Source: Eleginops maclovinus
Taxonomy: Eukaryota > Chordata > Actinopteri > Perciformes > Eleginopidae
Assembly (NCBI RefSeq): GCF_036324505.1
Contig: NC_086368.1
Span: 6,304,521-6,368,520 of the forward strand
Direction: 5' to 3'
DNA: 64,000 nucleotides
The position numbers and the translations under genes are program-made. The notes under the pieces were generated by a model. The model ran no database searches. It was not told the origin of the DNA and saw nothing but the letters and a program-made list of their open reading frames with translations. Shown one piece after another: positions 24,597-36,713 of the stretch; the first letter of the stretch is position 1; each line of letters begins with the position of its first letter.

Positions 24597-26165
24597 TAAT
24601 GCACATGTACGGAGGATTACACCAGCTGAAAAGAAAACATATCACACAAACCCAAACCAACAAGACACAGAGACAGTAAGGTAGGAATTACACACACAAC
24701 CACACACACAACCACACACACACACACACACCAATCTGATCTTGATGCCGGAGGCCTGTCTGTCTGTCTGTCTGTCGTTCCAGGAGTTTCTTTCATCAGC
24801 TCTCAGCTTTCCGTCATGACTGAAAACACTGTCGATTGACGCGAGCGAGACAGAGGGAGAGGAATAGTAAGAGAGAGAGGAAGAGGTGCCGACAGTTTTA
24901 CTTCGCTGTTCACCCGACTGCAGTTTGCTAAAAAACTATCAATTCACAGATCATGATAGCTATATATATGTATACACACACACACACACACCGTTACTTC
25001 CTGTCCCCATGGTAACCTTGAGATAGATAGGGAGGGACCTAACTATAGAGCTTTTCGCCCAGCAACACCACACACACACACAGTATGCGTCACATACCTC
25101 ACATATGGCTCTCACACACTTATACCTAGTATTTCTCACACACACAAAGTATGACGTCATCGACATGTGTGCTGCAGATTCAGTGAAAATCTCCTGGTCA
25201 TTTGCCTTTGACTCATCATATTAATGAAGTGTTTGACATTTGCTCATGTCACAGGAATATCAGCAACATGTCGCTCAAGAAATAAGTTATATTAGTGATT
25301 AGTGACGACAGCAATTAAATGTAAAGATAAAGCTTTCTGCTGCCCCGCAAGTCCTTTGACTGGGAACCACTGTATAACCACAGCATGTGTCTTAATGGCG
25401 AAGAAAAATTACAAAAAGAAGTGTTGCTGCATTGCAATGTCGTCAACATTTAAAAAATAAATAAAAACAACAACCTATTGATAAATAAACAACTGATCAA
25501 TTCTAGCATGTTCTGTGCGATAAGACCCGTTGCTTATCTCCTGATCCGTGAGAACTCACCATTTTCACCTGTTAAACCATTGCTGCATTTCCCATGCTTG
25601 AGAAGCTTAATTCCCTTCCACTTTGCCTTAAGAGGAGCTCCCGCTATCTCTCTGTCAGTTACAGGTTGTGGGCTGAAATGTGCCTGCGTATGATCTCCTA
25701 AAACTAATTTGAAACACCTAAACTTAACCTACAGGAAATCTCTTTCATTTCCGTAAAACAAACTATGGTGAATGAGGAAATTAAGCAACAGTGATTCAGC
25801 ATAAACGAAGAGCAAGAGATCTGGCTAACTGAGCTTTGAGATGACATTCTTCATTAACATCAACAAGTCCATTTTTCACTCTGCAGCTATCCCAGCTGAA
25901 TGTGGAGCACCAGTCACACCACCACTTCTGTTCTTTTCAACACATAACACTCTCCAAAGTGCCTGCTAAATGACTCAAAAAGAATGTGTGAATGAATAAC
26001 AGATTGACAGGTTACTAAGGTTCTCTTCTGAGCTTGGACACCACTTTCTTTAATGCTGATTTCAGGTATTTTTCTAAAGTTTATCTGATCTCCCTTTTGA
26101 AATGTAGACACAACAAAGCATATCACAGACTGCCTCACACAAAGCATGGATACTGGCAGAGAGTT

Positions 26166-26307
<142 letters not shown>

Positions 26308-29300
26308 TAAGAAATTCTTTCCCTGTTCAGTCAGCTGGTAAACTCGACTGCTAACATCACAGAGCTAACTAAAAGAGAGGATTGTGGAGGAAGAGACAAA
26401 GAACAATTCTGATTCATAACAACTTGATTTCATCTTCAGTTCTAGTGCACAAGAACTCTGTGTGCACACAACTTCAGTAAGTACAAAGGGTCAAAGTTGA
26501 AGCAGGAAATGGTTTTGCAAACTGTGATGGATGATTATAGACAGTTTCAGGTCATAATTTCCCTCTTAGCCTTCGCTTCCTTTTTAAATAAGTTGTCTCT
26601 GCAAACGGTCTCACTTCATAGATGAGGCTATGAAAAAATGATGTAATAAATACATTCCTGCAATTCTCAAATGTTTACCATTAGACTACTTATAATCATA
26701 AAAATAGATGCGAAGTAAATGTTGTCAATGTATTGCTTCTCTCCATTTGTTTCCCTTCCATTATCTCCAATCCATCTGTGTTTCTGCCTCCACGTTCATC
26801 CATCTGGATTCTGTAGAACAACCTTTAGTGATGAAGCTCCAATTACAATTATGTAACCAAAAAGCTAAAACGTTCTCCATTCCTGAAATGTTTTTTTAAT
26901 CTAATCTAACTTCAGGATTGCATGAAACACAAAATGTTGGATAAGTAACATTATCCCAACATGGACATCACACTTTAATGCAAGGAATCTCTGGGTGTGG
27001 CTTGTGTGTCCTCACATTTCCTATTTATCTGATCTATTTCCCACTGAAGACCAATGGGAGAGCAGTGTGAAAATGAAGTACACTTTGGATAAGCAACACA
27101 TCTATTCTACTATATTTGAACTTGTAATAAGTCAATGAGGACGAGTGACTAGCTTACAGAGACAGCGCCACTCTGCCAGGAATGAGTCATAAAAAATTAG
27201 CATTTTATCACTTCAGGTTCCCTCGCCTCAAAGTCAACGGTTCTTTGAACGTGTTTTTGGTTAAAGCCTAAAACATGGTCTGTGGTTAACCCAAGCTGAA
27301 AAGATTACCACATTTTGTTCTATGAAATAGAATAAGTAAGGGATAATGTGCAGCGAGGCGGTCATTACGGGGAAAAGAACACCAGACAGGCTGATCAGGG
27401 AGCCCGACGTGAATCCAAGGGATCTTGATCCGCTTATTACACTGCCGGATACTAAACAAACTAACCACTCGACTCCCAATACTAAATGAAATTATTTTAT
27501 TGACTCAAAAATGATCGTATTTCTTCCTCTAAGAAAAAAAACTCTGTTCCACGGTGCACCAACAGCTGGAACTGCAACAACAACAACAACAACAACTTTA
27601 CAGCAGCACTGATCGAGGTTTTCTGTAACTGTTGTAGTCCACAGTTTCTGATCCACTTACAAGTCCTTAAACCTTGCAGAGCCCAGACCGTGTTCCGTTT
27701 AGTGTTCACTTCCTGTCTGTCTTCTTCTGGTGATTTATCCGACGTCCAGCGCTCCGTCTTTTAACCTCTTTTCCTTTGTCTCTCTTGATCCTCCTTAACA
27801 ACGGTCAATATAGTCCTTGACAGCGGTCTGCACTACTGGATTAACAACGTGTCTCATGCTCTGAATTGACCAATAAGAATTGAGTATTCAACTAAGCCAT
27901 CTAATAAATGGAACTACTAAACTTCATCTTATTGCATATAAGCTGCCTTTAGCTTAGCCTTGGTGACGCGCAGCTATGTGACCGAGATGTGGTTTGTTTA
28001 AAGCCTAATGTGTACGTTTTACTTCAGTCCATTTAATTTGAGCTTTTTGTCAAGGGACACCTTATGATACAGGTTCTAAAAAAACAAAATACTTCCCCAC
28101 TGCACCACTCTGTCAAGTTTTTGCGTTTGCTTAATCATAACGTTTCTGCCGGGAAAAATACCTCCAATAATGTAATTTAAAGCGACAAATACGCCTACTT
28201 GGATATTAATCCATCCCCTAAGTGTATTTAACCAATGTTTTTCACCGTGATAGAAGCCAGATTTTGGTGGATTTTTGAACCAGATTGTCAACCAATCTGT
28301 ATGAACCCGTTTGTTGAGTGTGAGGTTGTTTTAATGAGCACTTCTTGAGAAAGCACCAAGCAACAGAACTGCAGCAGGCAGGCATGTTTTAAACTGCATG
28401 AAGTGTGCCTTGATTTCAAGTCTGCTGGTATGATGAGTGGCTCTGAAGTACGAGACTTGAGTGTTTGCCGCCACTCTTAAGGCAAATTGAGGACATTTTG
28501 AAAGTTTTCTGAATCAAAATAGCTCTAAAATCTATAGTATTTCCCAATCACACAAATGCACCTCTCTTCAAACAAATCCACACTTCTGACGACTGATTTC
28601 CACCACAACTGACATACTGCAGCACTTCCTCCCACTACCCACAGAACATTTCTCTGGGAAACACACTGCATCCCTTTATCCTTCTCCGTCCTCCTCCCTT
28701 TCTCTCTCCATCTCCCCTCCTTCATTTGTGTCAGCTAAACGAATGCCATATAATTGTGTTAGGATTTTAATTTGCCCTCAGCTTCCAAAAACCAGTGCAG
28801 ACCATCATGCAACAACAACTACTTAACCAGTCAGCAGGTCGACACATGACACCGGTTAGGTTGTTTGGCACAAACACAAACATACACACAGATTGGTAAG
28901 CATATAGCAATTGTCTGCTGGCAGATGATTTCTTTTTCTAAGACGGATTTATCCTTTCATCCATATGAATCTTTGATAATATCTTAGGTTATCTTCTATG
29001 AAGGACTGGTGCAGATTTACAGTATAATTTGCCACCTGCTGGGAAGTTCAAACAGGTCAGAACAGCTCTCAACATGCAGAGATAAGATGACTTTCTGTAA
29101 AATACTTCAAAGTCATTCAAAATCATGATCACACTGATAACCTTGGGCCAGTCAAGGCAGATTTCCTAGTGTAGCAGAGAAATAGCTGCACAAAAGAATG
29201 AATACAAAACAACTGTTATCTTTAAATGTGACGCAAATGATCTGAACACAACTAGAATGCTTTATATCCCAGCTTAAGCTACACATTAACATATGAAACT

Positions 29301-30039
29301 GAGGCGCATAAAACCCAAACATGTAACAGAATTTATTTTTGGGGGTTTTTATTTTGTTATTAAATCAACAAGAGTGATATTTGTTTGTTTTTTGTTATGT
29401 GATGTTTCATAACTGCATGTGTTTTGCGTAATTGCTATGTTATTGTTTGGATTTATTTAAAAAATTCAACCATGAGAACAATTTTCCCAAAAACCTGCAT
29501 TTAGGTTTTCATGCTAAAAGAAAAAGTAAATAGAAAATGAGAGCTACATTACCGCAGAAGCAAAACATTAAGCAAATTATAAAGGATGTCAGGAATTAGG
29601 AATTACGTGCAGACTACTTCAGAAAAAAGTAAACAAGAAGAACATTGAAAAGGTGGTCATTAACATAAATCAGATAATATAATATAGGAATAATGGAAGA
29701 AGTAATGTAGTGTAATGTCAATATCATTTAATCCGTGACTCAGAAGTCAAAGCCCTGTAAGTCAAGTGGAAGGTCAAAGGCGAAACAAAGAAGAAGCCAT
29801 GAAAGTCCCATTAATAATTACTGACAGTCAAATTATGAGAAGGCTGCTTTGTAAATCCGGATGTCAAATGATTAGTCACACCACAGGACTGGAACTGAGG
29901 CGCGAAATGTTCTCCATATTTATCAAATGAATGGATCTGTAACACTGAAGGAAGCGAGTCATGACTAGTATGATAAACCTGTTTAATTAGAACTGCTGTT
30001 GAGCAGAGAAAGAGACACTTGTTATACTAGAGAAAGAGA

Positions 30040-30200
30040 GATGGGCACCTGCACCGTACGGCAGCGACTCGGGTTCGATTCCCGACCCGTGGTCCTTTCC
30101 GGATCCCACCCCGACTCTCTATCCCACTTTCCTGTCACTCTCCACTGTCCTATCCGATTAAAGGCAAAAAGCCCCCAAAAAATATCAAAAAAAAAGAAAG
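30040..30200 (+). repeat. tRNA-derived SINE, 5'-truncated
   Basis: It contains the B-box GGTTCGATTCC (about 30,072-30,082). A conserved-looking body (cctgtcactctccactgtcc) and an A-rich tail (aggcaaaaagcccccaaaa) follow, as in common teleost tRNA-derived SINEs. The A-box half is missing. A hAT element inserted about 50 bp downstream. Confidence 0.7.
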
Positions 30201-30581
30201 AGATGGAACAACAACAAAAAAACACAACGGCAATCAACGCCTTTAACACAGCCTTTGTCAAAGTGGGTGCCGCGGCACACTGGGGTGCCCCCCGACTGTG
30301 TCAGGGGTGCCGCCAAAAAAATTACGTATTCTGACATAAAAAAAAACAATCCCCCCCAAAAACATTTTTATTTGAATACATAAATACATAATTTTACCTA
30401 CTAATGGATTACTAACATTGTAAATTAATGTTGATAATATATATCATTTTTATTTTAAAACATTTAAAATGTAAAAATCTGACTCGCGGACCCGCCCACC
30501 GGGGTCAGATGCCAGCGCAGCGCATTGTTTGATTTAACCGCGAAAATACATTTGATTTCAAAAAGAGCAAGCAACAACAGC

Positions 30582-32436
30582 ATGGATCGTTTTTTAAAAA
30601 GAAAAGCCCAAAAGAACCGGACATGATTGACTGTAACATGGAGCCTCAGCCTGCATGCGAGCCTTCGTCCACCAGCCCTGAGCCTGCATCAAATGTCACA
30701 AAGGTAGACGCTAACAGTAAGGCTAAAAAGAGGATGACAGTTACCTCAAATTTGGCTTCGTCAGTACTGGGGATCCAGCATGTCCTCTCCCTTTGTGCTT
30801 AATATGTGGCATGCAACTGTCAAACGAAGGGATGGGTCCGAGCAAACTTAAAAGACACCTGACCACTGACACCCTGATCCATCACTTGCTGACAAGGATG
30901 CTGAATATTTTGTTCGAATGAAAAGTCAGCATAGCCGTCAAAAACAAATGATGATTAAATCTGCAAAAGTCTCAGAGAAAGCACTGGAAGCTAGCTACCT
31001 CGTAGCTGAAATAGTGGCTAAAACAAAGACGCCCCACACTATTGCAGAGACTGTAATTATGCCAGCATGTACAGCAATCGTGAACAAAATGCTAGGGCCT
31101 CAAGCTGCAAAAGAAATAGCAAAGGTCCCACTGTCGAATTCTACAATAGGGAGGCGAATCGACGACATGTCAGTGGATATTGAAGATGTGGTTTTGGGGA
31201 AAATCAAGACAAGTGGACATTTCTCTTTACAACTTGACGAGTCAACAGACGTGAGTGGGCACGCGCAGCTCTTGGCAAATGTTCGGTTTGTGGCTGGGGA
31301 CCATGTTAGAGAGAATTTTTCATTTTGCAAACCGCTACCAAACAAAACGACAGGAGAAGAAATGTATCGTGTGACAACTGAGTATCTTGAAAATGGAGGA
31401 TTGAGTTGGAAAAACTGCATTAGTATCTGTACTGATGGTGCGGCTGCAATGACTGGCTGTGCCAGAGGTTTCATTAGCAGGGCCAAAGCGCAAAACCCAG
31501 ACATCCGAACAACCCACTGCTTCCTTCACAGAGAGGCACTGACGCAAAGACGCTCCCAAAAGAACTTTCCGACGTACTGGACAGAGCAGTGGATATTGTT
31601 AATTTCATAAAGGCGCGCCCGTTAAAGAGCCGCCTGTTTTCCATTCTGTGCGAGGACATGGGCGCAGAGCATCAGAGCTTGTTGCTACACACAGCCGTCC
31701 GCTGGTTGTCGCGAGGGAAGGTTTTGGGCCGATTGTACGAGTTAAGAGAAGAACTCAGAGTTTTCTTGACAGAAGAGAAAAATGCATATGCAGAGCTGCT
31801 CACAGATGAACAATGGTGCGTAAAACTCGTATATTTGGCTGACATCTTTAAGCACCTCATTGAGCTGAACATTAAAATGCAAGGCAAAGAAGAAAACCTC
31901 ACGCTCTGGCGTTCCTTTGTGGGACAGGGCAGGCTGGATATGTTTCCCCTGTGCAACGCGCATGTAAACAGCAGCACACTTTCTGCCCTCATAGCCCAGC
32001 ATCTGAAATCTCTCGAGGATTTTTTAGTCATTATTTTCCATCGGAATCTTACGCTCAGTTTGACTGGGTCCGTGATCCTTGGAGTTCAAGCGCACTGGAG
32101 AGCGCAACGGACCTCTCACTGCCAACGCAGGAGCAACTGATGGAGATCAGGGAAGACCGCACATTGAAAATGAGATTTGGTGACATGGAATTGGACAGGT
32201 TTTGGATATCAGTGGAAAAAGAGTACCCAGTGGCCTCAAGTAGCGCTGTTGCTATTTTGCTACCCTTCTCCACAACTTATATGTGCGAACTGAGCTTTTC
32301 AAGCCTGACATACATCAAGAACAAGAACAGGGAGCGCCTGAGGACTGTGGACCAGGAGCTCCGTGTCTGCCTCTCATCCATCCCTGCTAGGATAGGGCGG
32401 TTGTGTGCGTCGCACCAGGCTGACGTCTCCCACTGA
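30582..32436 (+). pseudogene. hAT transposase (ZBED5-like), frameshifted
   Basis: The N-terminal start MDRFLKRKAQK is followed by a frameshifted BED-finger region (30,720-30,900). A long intact core runs at 30,918-31,530 and contains LQLDESTDVSGHAQLL and CTDGAAAMTGC, the RNase H-like catalytic region of hAT enzymes. A frameshift near 31,540 leads to a second frame (31,589-32,020). Another frameshift at a T run near 32,021-32,026 leads to the C-terminal dimerisation region (FWISVEKEYPVASSSAVAIL...). It stops at 32,436. It is not functional as read, and domestication is unlikely given the breaks. Confidence 0.88.
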
Positions 32437-32553
32437 TGGTGAATCAAAACCCCTCCTCTCTCTCAATTGCGGCTTGTTTGTGTAAGTGTGAGAGCGTGCC
32501 TGCGCTCTGCGCGCACGTCGACCTCTCTCTCTCTTCCTCTCTCATTGTGGATT

Positions 32554-32554
<1 letters not shown>

Positions 32555-32616
<62 letters not shown>
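32555..32616. repeat. (TG)n microsatellite inside hAT element
   Basis: About 62 bp of TG located between the transposase stop and the right terminal repeat. Confidence 0.95.
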
Positions 32617-32618
<2 letters not shown>

Positions 32619-33629
32619 GTGTGCGGATGGCACGGATGGAAACACGGATGGAAACAAGGACTATGATGACATTTTTTAAACCTGCATCTTTTTCTTATCT
32701 TATTCATTGTATCTCATTGTATTTATTTGTTGTCATGTCTACCCCCTTTATTTTATTTTAACTGCATCCTGCACTTCATTTGAGTTCTCCTGGTCTCAAT
32801 TTGTTGTTGAGTTCTTGCTTACTACTTGTGGTTTTATGACATTTGTGACTGGTTTATTGTTTTGTGAAGCACTTCTGTGTTTTTAAAGGTGCTGCTAGAT
32901 AAAGTTCCTATAAAGTTGTTATTATCATTATTATTATTCACAGTTCGTGTTGCACTTTACTGTCCCGTCTAAATAAACAGGACATTTGCATTTATGTTTA
33001 GGCTATGCAGTTATGCAGTGTTGTTTTTAATCATATTTTACATTGGGGTGCCTTGAGATTTTATGCACTTTTGAAAGGTGCCCTGACTGAAAAAAGTTTG
33101 AGAAAGGCTGCTTTAACACATGGAGCCGGTCACGCTGCTGGGTTCCTCCATCTGTTTAAATGATGTATTTTTGGCGTTCACACATAGGCCTCTGTTCAAC
33201 AGGTCCATGTTGAATTTTCAAACGAAAGAAGTCCCGATGCGCATCCTTTAACATTGGAAAACAGCCGATACAGCATTTGTTTTTCCCTATAAGTTTATTT
33301 AGACAACACAACTCAAAAGTTTGGAATAACCTGCCAGAGAAGCTTGATTTGGTACATTCAGATGGCTTATGGGATCCCTTATAGCCATTCCAGTTTTTCC
33401 AAGTATTCATTCTAGAGCGAGAGTCCGTTAAAGAGGCAAGTGTCTATGGTTAGTTTACATGTCTGTTATAACAGCAGGACAGTCAAGTCTGTTATAAACT
33501 GCCAAAGTCAGTTGAACAAGTGAAGGTAGGATGATGATGTCAGTTGATTAAGGGTTAGTGAAAGACAGGATAATGGGTTCTGAAGGAAGGGGTGTAATGT
33601 AGCAACAGTGTGCTTATGTGGATAAGACA

Positions 33630-33920
33630 TTTCGTTTGACAGAAACAATCTATTTGAATCTTTTACATTGCTTATAAGCAAAGTCTTAGATCCTGGTTCA
33701 AATAGCCATTTGAACGAAGAAGAGAAGGAAGACATCAATATGACAGGCAGTTCCAAACTTTTGAATGGTAATCTATTCCTCTTGCACATTGTAGTTAAAG
33801 TAATAAAAATATAAAGATTCAGGCATTCCGTTAAAAAAGGACCGTCAAACATACATTGATATTTATCTACATTTTGATATGAGACCAGGTATCGTCTGTC
33901 ATTTTGGGTATGGTAATATT
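33630..33920. repeat. Diverged duplicate block, copy A
   Basis: It aligns by eye with 34,590-34,870, about 957 bp downstream in the same orientation. Both carry cgtttgacagaaa/cgtttgacagaca, a ...ataagcaaag... core, a 'gtaatctattc/gtgatctattc' block and '...atatggtaatggt / gtatggtaatatt' near the end. A minus-strand ORF of 150 codons (33,508-33,960) overlaps it but has no recognised domain. Confidence 0.5.
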
Positions 33921-34589
33921 GTTCACTTTTTCCATGTTTCCCTGATTTCAAGCACTCCATTACAGTAAGGCGACGTCATTTTCTGATTTTACAAGACTGT
34001 TATATTTTCTATCACTTGCCTTTACCCACTTAGCTATAATATCTAACTAACTGATGGTGATTTATCAAATCTCATTGTCATTTGAGAGCAATGATAGTCA
34101 ACAATACAAAATAGTGCCAATATTGATATATCAAAGTTAGTTGTTCAAAAATGTTTTGAGTTTAAATGATTTCATATCGCCTGATCCCTTAAAGTCGCAG
34201 TGCTCTTAAGATATTTAATAACGTCCACACGGGCCAAGCAGGAAGTTATTTATAATGCACCGAATGAGCAATCACTTGGAACAACATGTCGTTAAGCTGT
34301 CATGTTATCTTCATCAGCGGAGCACAGTTAGAGTCAGTCTTAGTTTTTTTTACTCCAACTCCAGGTGCTTTGGCATGTAAAACTGGCGGAGCATTTCCTG
34401 GTTACAGTGCATGTCTGAAAGAGGCTGCAGATGGAGAGTTTGTTGATCCGGGTGTGTGTGTCTGCACAGAGAGCGAGCCAGCTGAAGAAGCCTGAGCTCC
34501 TGGCCACCCTTTCCAATAGACGCGGCTCGCTGCTACTGCAGGAAAGACATGTGGGCGAAGATTAATTAGCACTAGTTGTAAAGGATGCA

Positions 34590-34870
34590 TTGTCGTTTGA
34601 CAGACACTATTTGATTCTCTTACTGCTATAAGCAAAGGATTTTAATCCGGGTCAAAAGTGTGGCAGGGTGGGAAATCACTCTGTCAGGCGCTTCCTTTGT
34701 GGTGATCTATTCTTACCATTGCTAGGTGTAAATGTTTACAATATTAAAGTTGGCATGTTGGCCGGTTAAACACATTGATTTCTAATTTTGATTGAGACAG
34801 GTTCGCCCTTCATATGGTAATGGTAAAATGTACCGCCACGAGATCGTCCTTCGTAAGGCAAGCGTCATGA
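34590..34870. repeat. Diverged duplicate block, copy B
   Basis: Partner of 33,630-33,920. A separate exact 22-bp repeat (agacgcggctcgctgctact plus gc) occurs at 34,518-34,539 and 35,037-35,058, so this 1.6-kb area has more than one layer of duplication. No terminal repeats were identified. Confidence 0.5.
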
Positions 34871-35539
34871 TTTAAAGTGTAAATCGCCTTCCACAGTAAT
34901 ATTGACACTTTTGATTACAATCTCATGCAAGAGCATGTTCAAATCAAATGGCCAAAGATAAGCAAAGTTTTGCAATGTTTGAGTGTTTAATTTTTCATAT
35001 TGACCTTAAGTTCGGCTTAAATATTAATCGTTCTACAGACGCGGCTCGCTGCTACTGCCGAGCAGAAAGAGGGTTTTATCAGGGATGGCACGTGAGCTTA
35101 TTCCTGCAGTGTAACAGTGTAAGCATTTCCTTGAAAGGTGAGTGCTGGCGAGCTACAGTGTTCGTCTACAGATTTCAGATGCCTATTTTCAGTTGCCTAT
35201 TTTCAGCTCTGTCACTGTAGTGGTCCATCGGAAAAGGAAAAGAGTGAACAACTGATAAAAACTCTTATTTTCAATCATCTATTATTTAAAAGTTACTTGA
35301 ACCAGTAGTCTGGGACACATTGTCAACAAAATATCATTTTATTCTGTCAATTATGTAATATTTAGAGTTAAAAACTATTTGCTGGTGAATGTATTAGTTA
35401 ACAGACAGAAAGTTAATAGTCAAACATGTTCTTACTCCATTACTGATTTAAGTGATATTGGAAAAATGTCAATCCACTGGCGGGACGCAGACAGAAGCTT
35501 AAATCCAATCACAATGTCCCTACCGGCTTCAACCCCGTT

Positions 35540-36713
35540 CACATGGAAGAGTTAGATAGATAGAATCGGAGGATGAAACCCTCTCTATTAGTCACATACC
35601 GTATTTTCCGGACTATAGGGCGCACTGGATTATAAGGCGCACTGTCAATGAATGGTCTATTTTCGAAATGTTTTCATATATAAGGCGCACCGGACTATAA
35701 GGCGCATTAAGCGAAATGTTGTTACCTCCAGCGTTGTTATGCTCTATACCGTAGTGAAGAGCAGCTGGGTATGTGACACTCTGAGGAAAGAGGAGGGGGA
35801 AACAGCGGAGCTGGAGTAATCCTTTTTTATTGTCTTCACCGACAACGCAGCCAATCTGGCAACAACTTCACTTTCCCAAAACTACTTCTTCCGCACACAC
35901 ACGCCCACCCCGCATGTCGCTCTCCTACACACTCCTTTTCTACATGCCGTAAAACGGATACATATTATATAATTATTAATTATATAACAGAAACAAAACA
36001 GTCAGATAAGTCAGTAATAAGTTCAGTTATAACACGTAAAATACGTATCATTGATTCATTAATGTTGAATTCTCTCCCAGCTGCTCTATTCCCATGTTCT
36101 ACTGCGTGACTGATAGCCTCGAGTTTGAAGTCCGCGTCGTAAGCGTGTCTCTTGACCGGTGCCATTTGGTGCAACTCCGCGACGCTCCTGACTACGGTAG
36201 CCGTAATGCTGCAAGCGGTGCGGATTTGTAGTTTACCAAAGTCGTACTAAAACATTTTGACAGAGCGCCGTGAGAGCTGTGTACCACACAAAATCACTTC
36301 GAGGTCAGTAAGCACAACCAGAATTACCGTAATCCATATATAAGGCGCACTGGATTATAAGACGCACTGTTGTTTTTTGAGAAAATGTAAGGCTTTTAAG
36401 TGCGCCTTATAGTCCGGAAAATACGGTACATGCACACAGCAGAGCACACACAGTGAAATGTGTCCTCTGCATTTAACCCATCCTAGTACTAGGAGCAGTG
36501 GGCAGCTATTGTGCAGCGCCCAGGGAGCAATGAGGAGAGGGGATTGGAGGTGTCCGGTGCCTTGCTCAAGGACACCACAGCAGGGCTAGGAGGTGAACTG
36601 GGACCTCTCCAAGTAGCAGTCCACCTTCCATATTTTCAAGTCTGTTCGGGGACTTGAACCGGCGACTTTACGATTCCCAGTCCAAGCCCCTACTGACTGA
36701 GCCACTGCTGGAC
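35540..36713 (-). repeat. tRNA-derived SINE interrupted by a pogo-like element
   Basis: On the minus strand the head has A-box-like GTGGCTCAGTCAGT (about 36,696-36,709) and B-box GGTTCAAGTCC (about 36,652-36,662). A teleost-typical body with CCTTGAGCAAGGCACCGGACAC and GGGTTAAATGCAGAGGACAC follows. The body stops at 36,427 where the pogo element begins. The left flank ending ...gtcacata joins naturally to catgcacacagc on the right, so the SINE was present first. Its exact left limit is uncertain. Confidence 0.7.
35599..36426 (-). mobile_element. Pogo-like (Tc1/mariner superfamily) non-autonomous element
   Basis: It is an 828-bp element with inverted ends CCGTATTTTCCGGACTATA at both termini, flanked by the TA target duplication (35,597-35,598 and 36,427-36,428). 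Internal repeats of ATAAGGCGCAC and variants lie near both ends. The minus strand (36,174 down to 35,980) retains a 64-codon fragment reading APVKRHAYDADFKLEAISHA then VEHGNRAAGREFNINESMIR. This is the N-terminal helix-turn-helix of pogo/CENP-B-like transposases. The catalytic domain is missing. Confidence 0.88.

Larger units (their letters stand above)
30249..33110 (+). mobile_element. hAT transposon, full length with decayed transposase
   Basis: The terminal inverted repeats are CAGCCTTTGTCAAAGT at the left and CAGCCTTTCTCAAACT as the reverse complement of the right end. The exact 8-bp target duplication CTTTAACA is at 30,241-30,248 and 33,111-33,118. The 2,862-bp element has a transposase of the ZBED5/Charlie-like hAT type, broken by several frameshifts, and a TG microsatellite after the transposase stop. 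It lies in SLMAP intron 1 antisense to SLMAP. The perfect target duplication with a broken ORF suggests moderate age. Confidence 0.93.

Noticed and set aside
30071..30083. A tRNA gene with B-box GGTTCGATTCC
   Set aside because: There is no A-box or cloverleaf; it is followed by a SINE body and A-rich tail.
35980..36174. An independent small gene
   Set aside because: It lies wholly within the pogo-like element and matches only the transposase N-terminal helix-turn-helix.
36650..36713. A tRNA gene on the minus strand
   Set aside because: The tRNA-like head is continuous with a SINE body common in fish, and the arms do not pair properly.
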